From: Symsagittifera roscoffensis
Lineage: Eukaryota > Xenacoelomorpha > Acoela > Convolutidae
Reading direction: 5' to 3'
Length of the DNA: 64,000 bases
Assembly (NCBI RefSeq): GCF_963678635.1
Contig: NC_087069.1
Coordinates: 921,948-985,947, forward strand
Shown: positions 24,549 through 34,539 of the stretch, piece after piece
Layout: the number at the start of each line of letters is the position of its first letter
How positions within the stretch are numbered: position 1 is the stretch's first letter
Notes under the pieces: model-generated
Seen by the model: the letters and a program-made list of their open reading frames with translations, nothing else
What the model was told of the DNA's origin: nothing
The model's database searches: none
Position numbers and translations under genes: made by a program

Positions 24549-25750
24549 GTATGAGGAAGTCGAAATAATTATTGGACAGGATTTCTACCATGCCATAAGA
24601 CCCGTTGAGTACCTTCTGGGGGAGGACTCTATTTCACCGTGCGCCGTACGCCTTCCAATAGGTTGGGTTTTAAGTGATCCGTTACCGCCGTCCTTTAAGT
24701 CAAACTCATCTTGCTTTAAGTGTATTGTCGAAGACATGTCTCTTGCGGACCAAATTAAAACTTGGTACGAGTTGGAGTCATATGGAGCCTTCAAGCAGGT
24801 AGATGCCCGTTCCGCCGCCAACAAACGCGCTTTGTCCATTTTGAAAAATGACACCTTTCACGATGGTGAGAGGTACATTGTACCAATGCTTTGGAACGAT
24901 AAGGAAAGTAGTTTACCGAATAACTATTTTTCCTCCTTAGCTCAATAAAAGTATTTGGAAAAGAGGCTAGCTAAGGATCCGTCACTCCGTGAAAAATACG
25001 CCGAAACAAAAAGAGAAGATATACAAAAAGGATATGTCATAACCGTTAAGGCACACGATCCCAAATCACGAGCCGATCGTGAGTGATATCTCCCGCATCA
25101 CCCGGTGTTGAACCTGAATAAACCCGGTAAGGTGCGCCGAGTCCTCAATGGGGCATTGAAGTGTCATGGCGCTTCCTTGAACAAATCTCTGTTGGTTGGC
25201 CCGGATCTCCTTCAAAACCTCATTTGTGTACTTTTAAGATTCCGTCAGCATAATTACGCCGTTTCAGCTGACATTGAAGGGATGTTTTTACAGGTTGGAA
25301 TCCGTGAAGAAAATTAACCTTCTCTTCGTTTTTTGTGGCGGGAGGACCCCACATCAAGTGTGGTAGTTCACCAAGAAACGCGTCACATTTTTGGTGCTCG
25401 TGACTCGCCGACTTGTGCGAATTTTGCTTTGCAGAAGACTGCATCGGATAATCAAGCTGAGTAACCCGAAGCTGCTTTGGCTGTTGTCCAGAAAATTTAT
25501 ATGGTTGATTATCTGGATTCTTTTCAAAACAGGGATGTCCAGACCAGTCGTCGCATGTTCTCGGTCTTAAATGGGTTCACGTAAAAGATAACTTAGTCGT
25601 CAGTAGAGGGGTTGATCGTCCACTAGACAAAGCAATCACTCAGCGTACCGTGTTGAGTTTTGTTTCCTCTGTTTTGATCCAATTGGGTTAGTGGCTCCGT
25701 ATACCGTGAAGGCTCGCCTTCTATTAAAAGATATCTGGTGAATGATGGGA
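24520..25750 (+). pseudogene. pol: BEL/Pao reverse transcriptase, multiply disrupted
   Basis: Would copy element RNA into DNA. Recognisable pieces in one frame are IGWVLSDPLP, RYIVPMLW, HPVLNLNKPGKVRRVLNG, GPDLLQNL, VSADIEGMFLQV and RHIFGARDSPTCANFALQKT, in BEL order. In-frame stops lie at 24946, 25084, 25315 and 25462. The catalytic box at 25498-25509 reads Y-M-V-D: the first of the two metal-binding aspartates is valine. Just beyond, the frame changes and a stretch between the catalytic box and VLGLKWVHVKDNLVVS (from 25557) looks deleted compared with the family. A further frame break falls near 25670, within the conserved block before the RNase H. These lesions are independent of each other and show long inactivity. 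Confidence 0.9.
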
Positions 25751-25751
25751 C

Positions 25752-26360
25752 GGTCAAAAATGGGACGATGATCTGCCAGAGGAAATCAACAAGCAATTCC
25801 TTGAGTGGCACTCAGGTCTTCATTTGTTAAGTTCTCTGACAATACCTCGCAGCTATTTCACTGAGCCTTTCGGCCGAATAGAACTTCCTATGTTCGGTGA
25901 TAGTTCGCAGGATGTTTTCTGTGCCGTCGCTTTCCTTCGTGCGCGACTTGCTAGCTCCCATCAGACCGAATTAGCCTTTGTGTTTAGCAAAGCCCGCGTA
26001 GCGCCTATGAAAGCGCTTTCTATTCCAAAGTTAGAGCTTCAAGCGGCTCTTCTTGCAACACGCTTAAAAGAAGAAATTTTTAAAGGTCTTGCTTTCGAAG
26101 TTACGGATATTTTCTTGTGGACAGATAGTACCACTGTTCTTCAGTGGCTTCACTCTTGTAGTAAACTACCCGTTTTTGTTGGTAATCGCACTGGTGAGAT
26201 TCTGGATTCTACCACCACTGATCAGTGGCATCACATACTTAGCGGTGATAACCCAGCTGATACCGGTACTCGAGGGATTTCTTCGGAAGCCCTCAAGGAA
26301 AGCAGCTGGGTTAATGGCCCTAGTATACTGAGAACAACTGATTGGCCGTTCAAGCCCAAT
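25752..26360 (+). pseudogene. pol: BEL/Pao RNase H region, open and with catalytic residues
   Basis: The best preserved part of pol. The open frame extends upstream of the first ATG (25824) to about 25752, so it is a domain of the polyprotein, not a separate gene. RNase H would remove the RNA strand during reverse transcription. The four acidic positions expected for this fold are visible: Asp in MFGDSS (25899), Glu in KLELQAALLA (26034), Asp in LWTDSTTVLQWL (26124) and Asp in DNPADTGTRG (26259). Neighbouring blocks VFSKARVAPMKALSIPKLE and WVNGPSIL are typical of BEL. The frame stays open into the integrase N-terminal region up to 26837. The survival of this domain next to a ruined RT is probably chance. 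Confidence 0.9.
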
Positions 26361-27196
26361 ACAAGGGTTATTGATAATCGTCAATTGATAATCGTTTTTG
26401 ATAATTTGTCAAAATTCGTCGTCGATGTTTTGACAGAAAAAAATTTTCCCTTCGGAAAGTGGGAGAGATTCAATTCAATTGTAAAATACAAATGCACGGT
26501 AGCATTTTTGTTAAAATGGCTGCCATCCCATAAACATTTCCGGTCGAGTATATTAGAAATTACAGACCCGTCTGAAATGGATATTGCTGAACAGAAGCTC
26601 ATTTACCTGTCCCAGGGTGAGTCATTCCCTATTGTGCTAAAACTACTAAGAGCCGATAAAGTTATCACAAGGAATAGTCGGATCGCCAAGTATTCGCCGT
26701 TCATTGGACCAGCTGGCATCCTTCGCTCGACTAAGCGCATCAGCCGCTTGGTTAACTCCGATTTCGATAGCAAGCATCCGATTATACTTGATGCACGTCA
26801 CGCGGTTGTTCGGTTATTGGTTATCGGTTATACTTGATGCACGTCACGCGGTTGTTCGGATTATCAACACTATACCGATAACAGCCGTTAGTTCCGATCC
26901 GCTAGGTCTAGAGGCGTTGACCTCGAATCATTTTATTCTTGGTCAACACGCAGCGAGTTTTCCGTCGCTAAGTTTCGAAGAAAACTTCGACCATAAGAAG
27001 CGGTTCGCCAGAGCGCAATCATACGCTAACGCAAGCCTGGCACTCCACGTGGACATTATCCACTCGCACGTATCCTAAGACTGCACTATGGCAAGGACGG
27101 ATGCGCGAGATCCGCCGACATAAAGACCGTTACGAGCGAACTGACCCGCCCGACCGCAAAGCTCGCTCCCGTTCTTCCTTGTTTAGGGGTGGAGGA
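26361..27196 (+). pseudogene. pol: BEL/Pao integrase with the catalytic core deleted
   Basis: The N-terminal lead-in (EQKLIYLSQGESFPIVLKLL, then KHPIILDARHAVVRLLV at about 26770-26820) is followed almost directly by the end of the enzyme: PITAVSSDPLGLEALTSNHF at about 26878-26937, then, after frame loss, the C-terminal SADIKTVTSELTRPTAKLAP at about 27110-27170. The zinc-binding HHCC domain and the whole DDE core are missing. The deletion point is marked by a 32-base direct duplication, 26782-26813 and 26828-26859. The C-terminus runs up to the polypurine tract. This protein could not insert DNA. The missing core can be compared with the older remnant at 29424-29710, which keeps part of it. 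Confidence 0.88.
27185..27196 (+). promoter_or_regulatory. Polypurine tract
   Basis: AGGGGTGGAGGA lies immediately before the TGTT start of the 3' LTR, the place and composition expected for the plus-strand priming site. Confidence 0.8.
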
Positions 27197-27604
27197 TGTT
27201 GCAGCGCAGAGATGTTGCGAGAGTATAATTGCATATAAAACTGAACCAAAATATAAATGCATATAGGGACAGTAGCCAAGCGTATACATGGTGCGTCTCG
27301 GCGGGTTCGGCGCTGGTTCCAATCCCGACTAGATCATTTACTTTCTAGAACTCAAATATGCACCGAACTTGATGGGATGCTCCGTAAGCAGGTTCGATCC
27401 CCCCAAAACCTATTTTAACCGTCTTTTCGCTCTAATTTGGTTCAGCCTTGATTAAGGCTGACCTTTAAAAAGAGCAATTTGTCTCAAGGACAAATACTGG
27501 CCATTTTTGCAGCTTGCTTTGAGTTATGCAGTTTTTTGTGGCCGATGTTACCGATGATAAAGCTTGTTAAAAAATTATATAATATCATTATATTACAAAA
27601 TTTC
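27197..27604 (+). repeat. 3' LTR, 3'-truncated
   Basis: Starts TGTTGCAGCG like the 5' LTR and aligns through TTACAAAATTT near 27604, with a short gap early in the LTR and about 17 substitutions over 385 bases. The last 75 bp or so of the 5' LTR, ending GCGCACA, are absent, and the following CCGATGTTATTTTACCGAG is unrelated or rearranged. Its TATA element reads TATAAT. Confidence 0.9.
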
Positions 27605-29420
27605 CGATGTTATTTTACCGAGATAGGAAGCCCTGAACTTAGATTTCCTTTTTTTGTTGGAAACATGCCTTTGGACATAATCCAAACTCAATAAACTATC
27701 TTCTTTCAAAATGATTCGCAGTTAGTTTTAAACAGCTTAATCTCGGAGAAAGGCAAATAGTTCGGCAGTGCAAATTTTCGGCAGTTCGAAAGTTTCCTTT
27801 AACTTATATGCAGCATATGCAGCTTCTTCACGATTGGAGCGTCAACTTGAGGCAGATTTCCAGAGCGCAGGTTAAAATTGCAGAAGTAGCGATGAAAAAA
27901 CGGGAAGCAACAGATCTTATCCAAATTTGAAACTCGATCCCGAAGTAACTATCTTTGATGCAGCTTTTTCAAGTCGTCAAAGTATTCGTCAGACAGTTTT
28001 GAGCAAGTCAGGCAGCCACTAACAATCGTTTCTGAAAAAATAAGAGCCCAAAGTCAAATGATGAGGGAACTGTCAGCGGAAGCTACTAAAGCTACTGTAG
28101 TGTTGACCATCTTGTTGGACATCGTCTGTTTTGACATAGCAACAACATGGATACTGCGGTGAAAAAGCAGACGAAATCTCCTTTTATTTCAAAGGTTACA
28201 GAGATAGCGTTGGTAATCAAAGCAAGTAGTAATTGTAACAGCTAGCACAAGCATCTAGCTATCAGAGCCATGAAAAACACAGGTACACACTGCACTTCAT
28301 ATTCAGAAAGGACAGAAGATTCCTCTTGAACCAAGGAACTGACCATCAATTTGTTGTACCACTGCGGGATCTCAGGAGTTGATAACCCAGTTTGCCAAGT
28401 GGTGAACGTAATCGCGCATGGTCCGAAAACAGCTATGCAAAATTTCCTTCTGCAAGGTTTCGAGGACCTCTCGGCTCAAATCACTCCGCTATTTCTATAA
28501 AAAAATTTACGAGATAAAAAGCACTCAAAATGTAAAATAATTCCAACTCGACGTTAGTTGACCTCAAAAACTCAGGTTATTGGCTGCGAAAAATCGTGTT
28601 TGCTATCAATCATTGCTGCTACAATTTCGTACGTGTCTGATCAAAAAAAGTTTAAGGTCAACCTGATTTCAGGGTTAGCCGTGGTTGTTCCACAATGGTT
28701 TAAGCCGATGAGATATCGCATCTTCAAATATTCACTCAGACAAAACCAGCTGATCCCAGACTCTCACGCAAGACACTTCACAATCCCAAATTTCGACATA
28801 CTTCCTTTCCCGGAGCGAGAATAGCCGACGTCCAAAACGTCGTGCCCCAGAAAAATCTACAAAAGCATTGTCATAACCATCGGTGATAACAACTAATTCG
28901 ACGGATTTAGACCATTATCTCTCTCCTTCTCTCTCCCAAAGACGTTGCTAAAAACTGATTGAACTTGAAACCAGCTATCTAAATCGCAGAAAAAGTACGA
29001 ATAATGGGAATAACTCCTCGAAGAGAGAGAAAACAGAAACAGAGCGAGCGGGAGCCAAAGTCAAGACCCAAGTTTAATGCATGTGTCATTCAGCTGTGAA
29101 CGCCATTTTGTACGAGCAAAAAAAATCAACTAGGAATTGAGAAATCTGGCGAAAAAAAATCAAATCTGAGTTTCAATTGAATAGAGGCAGCAAAAGTTTG
29201 AATGAACACCCGCGGAGTTGCGTACGAACAGTATCAAAAAATATGTTTTGGGAAAACCTTACTGCCTATAATCAATCTATAGCTATCTTTTGAAAGTTTT
29301 CAAGTGCAATGGATTTTGCCTATCTGAGTCTTTTTTGATTTTGAGCTGAACACCCGCTGGTTGCCGTTTCAAGATCCATAGGGTGTTGTATTCAACGACT
29401 TTAAAACCCACAACCTTCAA
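27605..29420. other. Unassigned region between the two BEL remnants
   Basis: About 1.8 kb with no clear gene. Purine- and pyrimidine-rich tracts occur at about 28917-28938 (CTCTCTCCTTCTCTCTCCC) and 29019-29052. A phrase repeated with changes, TGAACACCCGC(G/T)GG, occurs at about 29202 and 29346. Because a BEL integrase fragment with sense orientation follows, much of this may be decayed gag-pol of the same older element, but I could not recognise gag, protease or RT motifs in any frame. The 88-codon frame at 28558-28824 has no recognisable family. Confidence 0.45.
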
Positions 29421-29423
29421 TCA

Positions 29424-29710
29424 AGATCTGGTCGGATAACGGCAAGAACCTCGGTAGCGCGGAAAAAGAATTACTTGCCTGCATCGAGAGCTAGAACGGC
29501 ACGGCTCCGACCATTTTTGCACACAAAGGTGTTGCTTGGAAATTTAACCCGCCAGGCGCACGCCATCATTGCGGCTCCTAGGAGCGCCTCGTCCAAAGCG
29601 TAAAACGCGTGCTTTACGATAAACTAGGCAGTAGGCGAGTTACTGAAGACGTGTCAGGAACAACGCTCTCCTTAGTTTAGCAGGCTTTGAATTCGAGGCC
29701 AATCACTCCC
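29424..29710 (+). pseudogene. pol: Older BEL/Pao integrase core fragment
   Basis: Reads IWSDNGKNLGSAEKELLAC from 29426 (second catalytic Asp codon at 29435), then VAWKFNPPGAHHHCGS, a stop where the family has tryptophan, ERLVQSVKRVLYDKLGSRRV, and finally ALNSRPITPV. This is the D...E half of the integrase catalytic core. There are in-frame stops near 29491 and 29581, plus another before ALNSRP. It ends abruptly at PITPV and joins LTR sequence at 29713, so the rest of the integrase C-terminus and the first bases of the LTR are gone. It belongs to a related but different copy from the element at 19612. Confidence 0.88.
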
Positions 29711-29712
29711 GT

Positions 29713-30076
29713 TAGAGTATAAATGCAGGTAGATAAACTTAAATATGATTGGACCAAAACATATCCACACACAAGCACAGTTGGCCGTGCGTTCAAGAGA
29801 CAAGTCTCTCACGCCGGTCAACCGGGTTTGAGTCCCCCCATACGCAGACTTTAAAACATGTAGACCAGAGGGGCTTTAGCCCCATTCGACTTTTTTTTGC
29901 TGTTTTTTTTCTAATTCTGTTCAGGGTTGACTGACCATCAAAAAGAGCAATTCGTTTTACAGCAATTTGTGGATGAAATTATCAATATTGCCGATGAATT
30001 TTGTATTGCCGAGAATACGAATTTATGATTGATTTTTTTCGTTTTAATTTCATTCTACGGAGATTGAGCGCGCAGA
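29713..30076 (+). repeat. Diverged BEL LTR fragment attached to the integrase remnant
   Basis: Aligns with the 19612 LTR from GAGTATAAATGCA to the end: shared blocks are the TATA region, a tRNA-like A/B-box segment (29782-29835), AAAAAGAGCAATT, GCCGATGAA/GCCGAGAATAC, and the terminal GGAGATTGAGCGCGCAGA (GGAGATTGACGCGCACA in the other). The first 35 bp or so of the LTR are missing at the fusion to integrase. Divergence is much greater than between the two LTRs of the first element. Confidence 0.8.
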
Positions 30077-30269
30077 AACAAGGAAAAAGACTGAGAGCAT
30101 TTTTGATCGGAAACAGATTTATTGGCTCTCATAACACTCCGGGTGTAGCATTCTTCAAGAATTGGATAGAAAAAAGATAAATTAGATGCAAATTGTGCAA
30201 TTGTCTTTGATTGCTCTGATAACGATTTTTTCCTATTACCTTACTGCTTGGTAACTGAAAAATTTCTAA
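30077..30269. other. Short AT-rich spacer, nothing recognised
   Basis: Sequence after the LTR end with no repeat, RNA or open frame that I can support. The BEL leader might begin here, but no primer-binding site (TGGCGCC-like) follows the LTR end. Confidence 0.5.
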
Positions 30270-30638
30270 CCCTACAAACAATCAAAAATTGAAAGCGGGG
30301 ATTTTGTAAGCATCATTGAGCACCAGAGCACATCTGTTTTCGAGCCAGTATGTTCTAGAATTGTATACAAAATATGTAACGATTTTTACAAATACCTACG
30401 TCAAGTTATTGAACTTAAAATAATTCCGAAAAGAACAAAGCACAGCGCAGCTTCCTCTTTTGTTTACAGGTTTCAAATTGATTTTGATAGAGAAACTCTA
30501 AATGCAAAAGACTGGTTGAAAACAAAACTGACAAATTACAGAAAGCAGAAAAATATCAAACTGGAAAACTTGGTTACTGAATCTTCCGAACATCATCAAC
30601 TTCAAGCATTTCAAAACCTAGAGAAATCATCAATTTAA
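30270..30638 (+). CDS. Unrecognised open frame of 123 codons without ATG start
   Basis: The frame is open from a stop at 30267 to TAA at 30636. The translated part is soluble and charged, includes IIEHQSTSVFEPVCSRIVYK, LKIIPKRTKHSAASSFVYRF and DWLKTKLTNYRKQKN, and has no membrane segment or known motif. There is no early methionine, so it could be an exon or a 5'-truncated transposon frame; the latter fits the non-LTR fragment in the same orientation 700 bp downstream. TTTACAGG at about 30463 looks like a splice acceptor within the frame. The composition is more protein-like than that of neighbouring frames, but in this AT-rich DNA chance cannot be excluded. Confidence 0.25.
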   Translation, partial: PYKQSKIESGDFVSIIEHQSTSVFEPVCSRIVYKICNDFYKYLRQVIELKIIPKRTKHSAASSFVYRFQIDFDRETLNAKDWLKTKLTNYRKQKNIKLENLVTESSEHHQLQAFQNLEKSSI

Positions 30639-31316
30639 CCAAAAATTCAAAAAGGCGATGATATGCAGAAACAAACGAATTATCTACACTAAATAATCAT
30701 TAGTTTTTTTAACTCAGTTTAATCATTAAGCAATCTTTTAGTATACATGAATTCAAATCGGAAATCAAAACTTTAAACAATTTTGAGAAGTCAAAACATG
30801 AGACAACAAGGGCGCGCGGGCCAAAGGGATCAAAGCCAACACTTTCAAAAAAATCATCCGGAAATATATGTGAAGCTCTACTTAAAGACTTGAGAAACAA
30901 AAGGAGATTTCGCAAAGTACCGGATTCAATTAATCGATTAACATCAATCAATAACACGAGTTCATAAAAAGGGCGACAGACTGAGGAAGCAAAATACCCA
31001 AACAAATTCTTTGCTATACGTTGACAACAAAGCGCTAAAAAAATGTTTGTAAGTAACTCTATTTGAACCTTTTAGTATATTTTTAACAAGTCAACAACAC
31101 TCATTTGTCAAAAATTGTTCCATCTTAACAAATATGCAGTTTTTCCTAAAACTGACACATGAAAAACAAGATTAAGATCCTAAAGAAGAAGCTGATGAAA
31201 ACCAGAGTTGTAGGTTGTATATTTGAAGCTCTGTCAACTATCTGGAAACAGGAAGCAGCTTTTTGTAAAGTAAATAAAAAAGCTGAGGAAGCAAAATACA
31301 AGCTCCAAGTTTTTTG
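30639..31316. other. Probable decayed retrotransposon sequence upstream of the RT fragment
   Basis: A plus-strand reading near 30780-30960 (SSGNICEALLKDLRNKRRFR) resembles basic transposon proteins but is not assignable. A 98-codon frame lies antisense at 30709-31005 and is also unassigned. CTGAGGAAGCAAAATAC occurs twice, near 30980 and 31283, a small direct repeat about 300 bp apart that may mark an internal duplication. Confidence 0.35.
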
Positions 31317-32195
31317 AGGTCATTAGCGGTGTACCTCAAGGATCTCTACCGTTTTGAATATTCATAAAAGATCTGTAAGACCAATTAGATTTTTCTGATA
31401 CATTTTTTCCTGGCCAAATTAAAGTTGTAGATGTAAACAAAACCGAATGGCCTGTGCAGAAAAATGTAGATGAAAAAGACAGCTGGGCTAATCTAAACAG
31501 CATGAAACTAGCATTGGACAAATGAGTCGAAGTAATTTTTAGAGGAACACACGTCAGCAACAAATGAATGGGAAAAAACAGTACAATCACGTATACTATC
31601 AGTCTTTTGATGCGATTTTTCAAGCGTTGAACAGAAATTCATCTTTTTGAACGTTTTCAAAAGAGAGCGGTCAATTGGACAACAGTGCAAAAAAATAAAT
31701 ATGTCATGCAAATGAGGATCTTCAACATTCTTCCATTACAAGTGATTCTGGAAATGAACAATATCTTGCTCATTTCAAAAGAAACGATTGTATCAAATTA
31801 CCGAGTAATCAAATTGCGTCTCGAAGAACTCAAGAAGTTTTCCGTCTTCAAAAAACGAGAAGAGAAAATGCCAGAGCGGAGTTTAATTTCAGACTGTATA
31901 GATTCATAAAGAGAGACCAGAATAACATTGACAATCATACGTACAGGCAGAACAAAAAGTTGGCGTAAACAATGAAGTAAAGGGTTAATGAAAAAAATTT
32001 TGGAATCAAACGTGCACTTGGCAAATATTTTGTAATTACGCCAGATGCACAAAGATATGGACTAAATTTTTAGACTTTGACCGGGACCCAGAGCCCTGCA
32101 ATCTTTCTTGCGAATCCCCAACAGCAACAACAACGTCAACAATTATACTAACAACAACAACAATAAAAAAAACATTAACAACTACAACAAAAAAA
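31317..32195 (+). pseudogene. Non-LTR (LINE-like) reverse transcriptase C-terminal fragment with CAA-rich tail
   Basis: The RT signature GVPQGS is at 31328-31345, followed in the same sense by an IFI-DL block, SDTFF, then VDVNKTEWPVQKNVDE and LNSMKLALDK, which match the order of the palm and thumb in CR1/I-like non-LTR elements. The metal-binding box expected after SDTFF is degraded and the usual spacing after GVPQGS is shortened. Downstream pieces MQMRIFNILPLQVILEMNN and NARAEFNFRLYRFIKRD match the C-terminal tail of such proteins. Stops and frame changes are frequent. The sequence ends in a simple AAC-rich stretch (32118-32195), as non-LTR elements often do. It is a dead, 5'-truncated copy; the clade is uncertain. 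Confidence 0.7.
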
Positions 32196-32198
32196 CAT
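32118..32198 (+). repeat. AAC/CAA-rich simple sequence at the end of the LINE-like fragment
   Basis: Imperfect CAA/AAC repeats (for example AACAGCAACAACAACGTC and ACTAACAACAACAACAAT). Similar short runs occur at the same place in each unit of the 1.76-kb array, for example near 35975 and 37738. Confidence 0.8.
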
Positions 32199-33182
32199 GG
32201 TTCGCAGACCATAAAAGTATCGTAAAACAGACAAAACAATTGACAAAGCAACCCAAGAAAACACTTAACTTTTTCTTGTAGGACATGAAAATTATTTAAT
32301 TGTTATCGCCAAATACGGGAAAACGTATTTTATACGAACAAACGATTGCGTATTCAAAAGTATCAGTTAGTGAAGGTGTCAATTGAGCATAAATTGCCAG
32401 TATAGGGGAAAATATCATATGAGCCAAAACTGCCAATTTAGCCGAATATGTCTATTCTGGGAAAAATGGTCGGGGTCTGGCTGAAATAATGCAGAAAGTT
32501 AATTTTTCTCTCCCGATAGTCCGAAAACAGAAAACAGAGACCTGGCCAGTTACCGAGAATTCAGATGTGCATTAGATGGATTCTTGTGAAATTGGTAGTA
32601 CTTTTTTTTACAACCGAGGCGTCTTTCAATTATCCTGTGGTTTTTTGGTTTTAGTGTTCTTCAATTTGAGGCCTCTCTTCTTTGCTATAAGACTGCAGTC
32701 ATTTTTTTTCTCCAAATTGTGCAATATAATTGTTGAGAGGTGCTAAAATTATTTATTGCCATATTGCAACTTTTCTGTGATAAGCCACTTTGATGCTGCT
32801 TTAATGATATCAAAAACCATCAAAAAAAGTATGCAGCAAAATTTTGCATACTCTTATTATCTGATTGACAATAGACTTAAAGCCAATTACAAAGTCAGTT
32901 CCTTTGCGTTTCTTTCAACTCCGGTTTCTCCTGTGGAGATGTTGGATTTAAAAATCTGGTTGACTTGATTCCAATTTTGTATGCTTTTTTTACTCAGATG
33001 AGACCATAAAATAAATCTAGCCACGTCTGGTAAAGCCACGTTTCGAAATCTTGCTGTTAACCTAAGTCCTAAGTACAACGCAGTAATCCGACGTAAATCC
33101 GTTCAGAGTTACCTGAAAACTTATCTAACAGGACTGACTTAGTAACTTTTCACAAACGAGTTCGTAGTAGTGACAAACCAGT
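32199..33182. repeat. Interspersed repeat module A, diverged copy
   Basis: Related to the unit of the 35479-41235 array and to 41700-42330 and 42750-43480. Shared blocks include CGCAGACCATAAAAGTATCG, GGTCGGGGTCTGGCT-like sequence, GTTGAGAGGTGCTAAAA and CGTTCAGAGTTACCTGAAAA. This copy is clearly more diverged than the array units. A frame of 70 codons at 32756-32968 also occurs in the array copies (36622, 38381), but its conservation is no better than that of the surrounding DNA. Confidence 0.85.
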
Positions 33183-34132
33183 GTGGTAAACTGGTATTTT
33201 TTAAGAGAATAGATCCAATTTAATCGCACGCAAAAAACTGAGGAATTATAACGCGACCCTCTTGAACTTTACCAGTAACTTCGATATGAAAAAAATAATT
33301 TACCAAAGTTTGACTAACTCAGCCTTAAAACAAATCAGAAAAGAACTGTCGCCTAGACGGCAAAGAAGTCTCCTTGTTTTGAATTGTAGTTAAATTGAAA
33401 TCGAAATTGATGGTTTTTTTGCTTCTTTCACCTAGAAGCATTCATTTTTAAACTAAGTGAAATTCGATGATCAACTTGCCTTTATGGTTCCATATGTGAT
33501 AGTGTGGTGAGCGCGGCATCACACTAAAGTTGAATATCTTTCTTTGCATATTCCCCAACTGCCTTTTTTAACTGAATGTTGACTGCGTTAACGTCAAATA
33601 AACACTTTCAAATGGTCAAAGAGGTCTTTGAAACAGGTAAATGCGAAGAGGAATTTTTATCAACATCACTCTAACCTCATAACTTCTCTATTATCACGGG
33701 TTGAAAAGTTAAAGTTGGAAAGTTTATCAATCAGTAAAAATCAGCATGAGAAACTGCAATGAGAAAAAATTATGTTGTTGTTGTTAATTAGCCACAAGCC
33801 GCGTGTGTAGGGCCATGTCTACGTGTCTAAGGATCATTGCTACTTCGGCCATTCATAGCCACAGCTCTAATGGTGTCAATTCAGTCGGTTTGTTGGACAT
33901 TTGAAGAGGCGGAGAGCTGTATGGGAAATTGGACAGTGGGAAAGTTCGGGTGGCTTTGCGATTCAATCTAACGAGGTTGGTGTTTGAAAAAGGAGAGGAT
34001 AACTGGATCTAGATCTAATGTGCTCATAATTATCGGAGGAGCATTTCCGCAGTCGAAGTAAAAATCAGAGGGCGGGAGGATTTTTGGATTGAGCTTGTCT
34101 TTGATTGCATCGATTCGTGTTGATCCTTTTTC
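33183..34132. repeat. Repeat module B, duplicated at 43540-44479
   Basis: Matches the later copy from TTTTTTAAGAGAATAGATCC onward. From about 33520 to 34132 the two copies differ by only a few bases (for example TTTATC/TTGATC, CTCTAATGG/CTATAATGG, AGTAAAAAT/AGGAAAAAT), offset by 10347 bp. A shorter, diverged copy of its first half lies at about 41330-41700. Its right part, from about 33771, read on the minus strand, ends in TTAACAACAACAACATAA and looks like the 3' end of a CAA-tailed non-LTR element (see that entry). Confidence 0.88.
33771..34132 (-). repeat. Possible 3' end of a non-LTR element, minus strand
   Basis: On the minus strand a GC-richer segment (GGCCGAAGTAGCAATGATCC, then GACATGGCCCTACACACGCG) is followed by GGCTAATTAACAACAACAAC, the arrangement of a 3' UTR with a CAA tail. 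The duplicate copy is at about 44118-44479. No RT motif is present, so the identification rests on tail and composition alone. Confidence 0.35.
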
Positions 34133-34539
34133 CAAAAAATGGGTAGATAGAAGTTCATAGTGCTGCTGAACAGGAATTAGTGTGCAGGGGATCAATGGAG
34201 CTCATCTTGTGAATTTTCGACGATACGGAGAGCTGCGTTTCAAACGACTGGGTGTTTTTTTTTCAAAATTGATTTTGTTGCAACGCAACCAAATTTGGCA
34301 GGAAAAATAAGTATTGTTCTGACTCGGGCTTTAAACGCTACAAGCAACGCTTCCTTTGATAGTTCCCAGTATCTCCCAGAAAGAGCATGCAGTATCTCCC
34401 TGAAAAAACCTTCAAGGCGTGCAGCTTCCATGGGTGTTTGTGTTAAAATTCCCAAGTTTGAGGGACTGGTCAAAAACTACTCCAATTAGTTTTTTTCGAC
34501 TTGAAGAGGACTCCAATAAGACATGTCTTTCAAAATATT
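34133..34539. other. Unassigned sequence between module B and the minisatellite
   Basis: About 400 bp with two small overlapping frames on opposite strands (34240-34473 minus, 34295-34489 plus). No family recognised. The equivalent stretch after the second module B (44480-44545) is different and only about 65 bp long. Confidence 0.5.

Larger units (their letters stand above)
19612..27604 (+). mobile_element. BEL/Pao LTR retrotransposon, near full length, inactivated
   Basis: The element is bounded by direct LTRs that both begin TGTTGCAGCG (19612 and 27197). In order it carries LTR, primer-binding site, leader, gag (DUF1759-like region and zinc knuckles), aspartic protease, reverse transcriptase, RNase H, integrase remnant, polypurine tract and LTR. 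The protease-RT-RNase H-integrase order and the sequence style are those of BEL/Pao. It is defective: gag has at least two frame breaks, the RT has four in-frame stops plus frame breaks and an altered active site, most of the integrase is deleted, and the 3' LTR lacks its last 75 bp or so. The LTRs differ at about 17 of 385 aligned bases (counted by eye), so the insertion is old but not ancient. A target-site duplication cannot be checked because the 3' end is missing. No envelope-like frame is present. It lies a few kilobases beyond the satellite edge. Confidence 0.95.

Noticed and set aside
27197-29420. Envelope gene attached to the BEL element
   Set aside because: Integrase runs directly into the polypurine tract and LTR; no frame with a signal peptide or membrane anchor lies between pol and the LTR.
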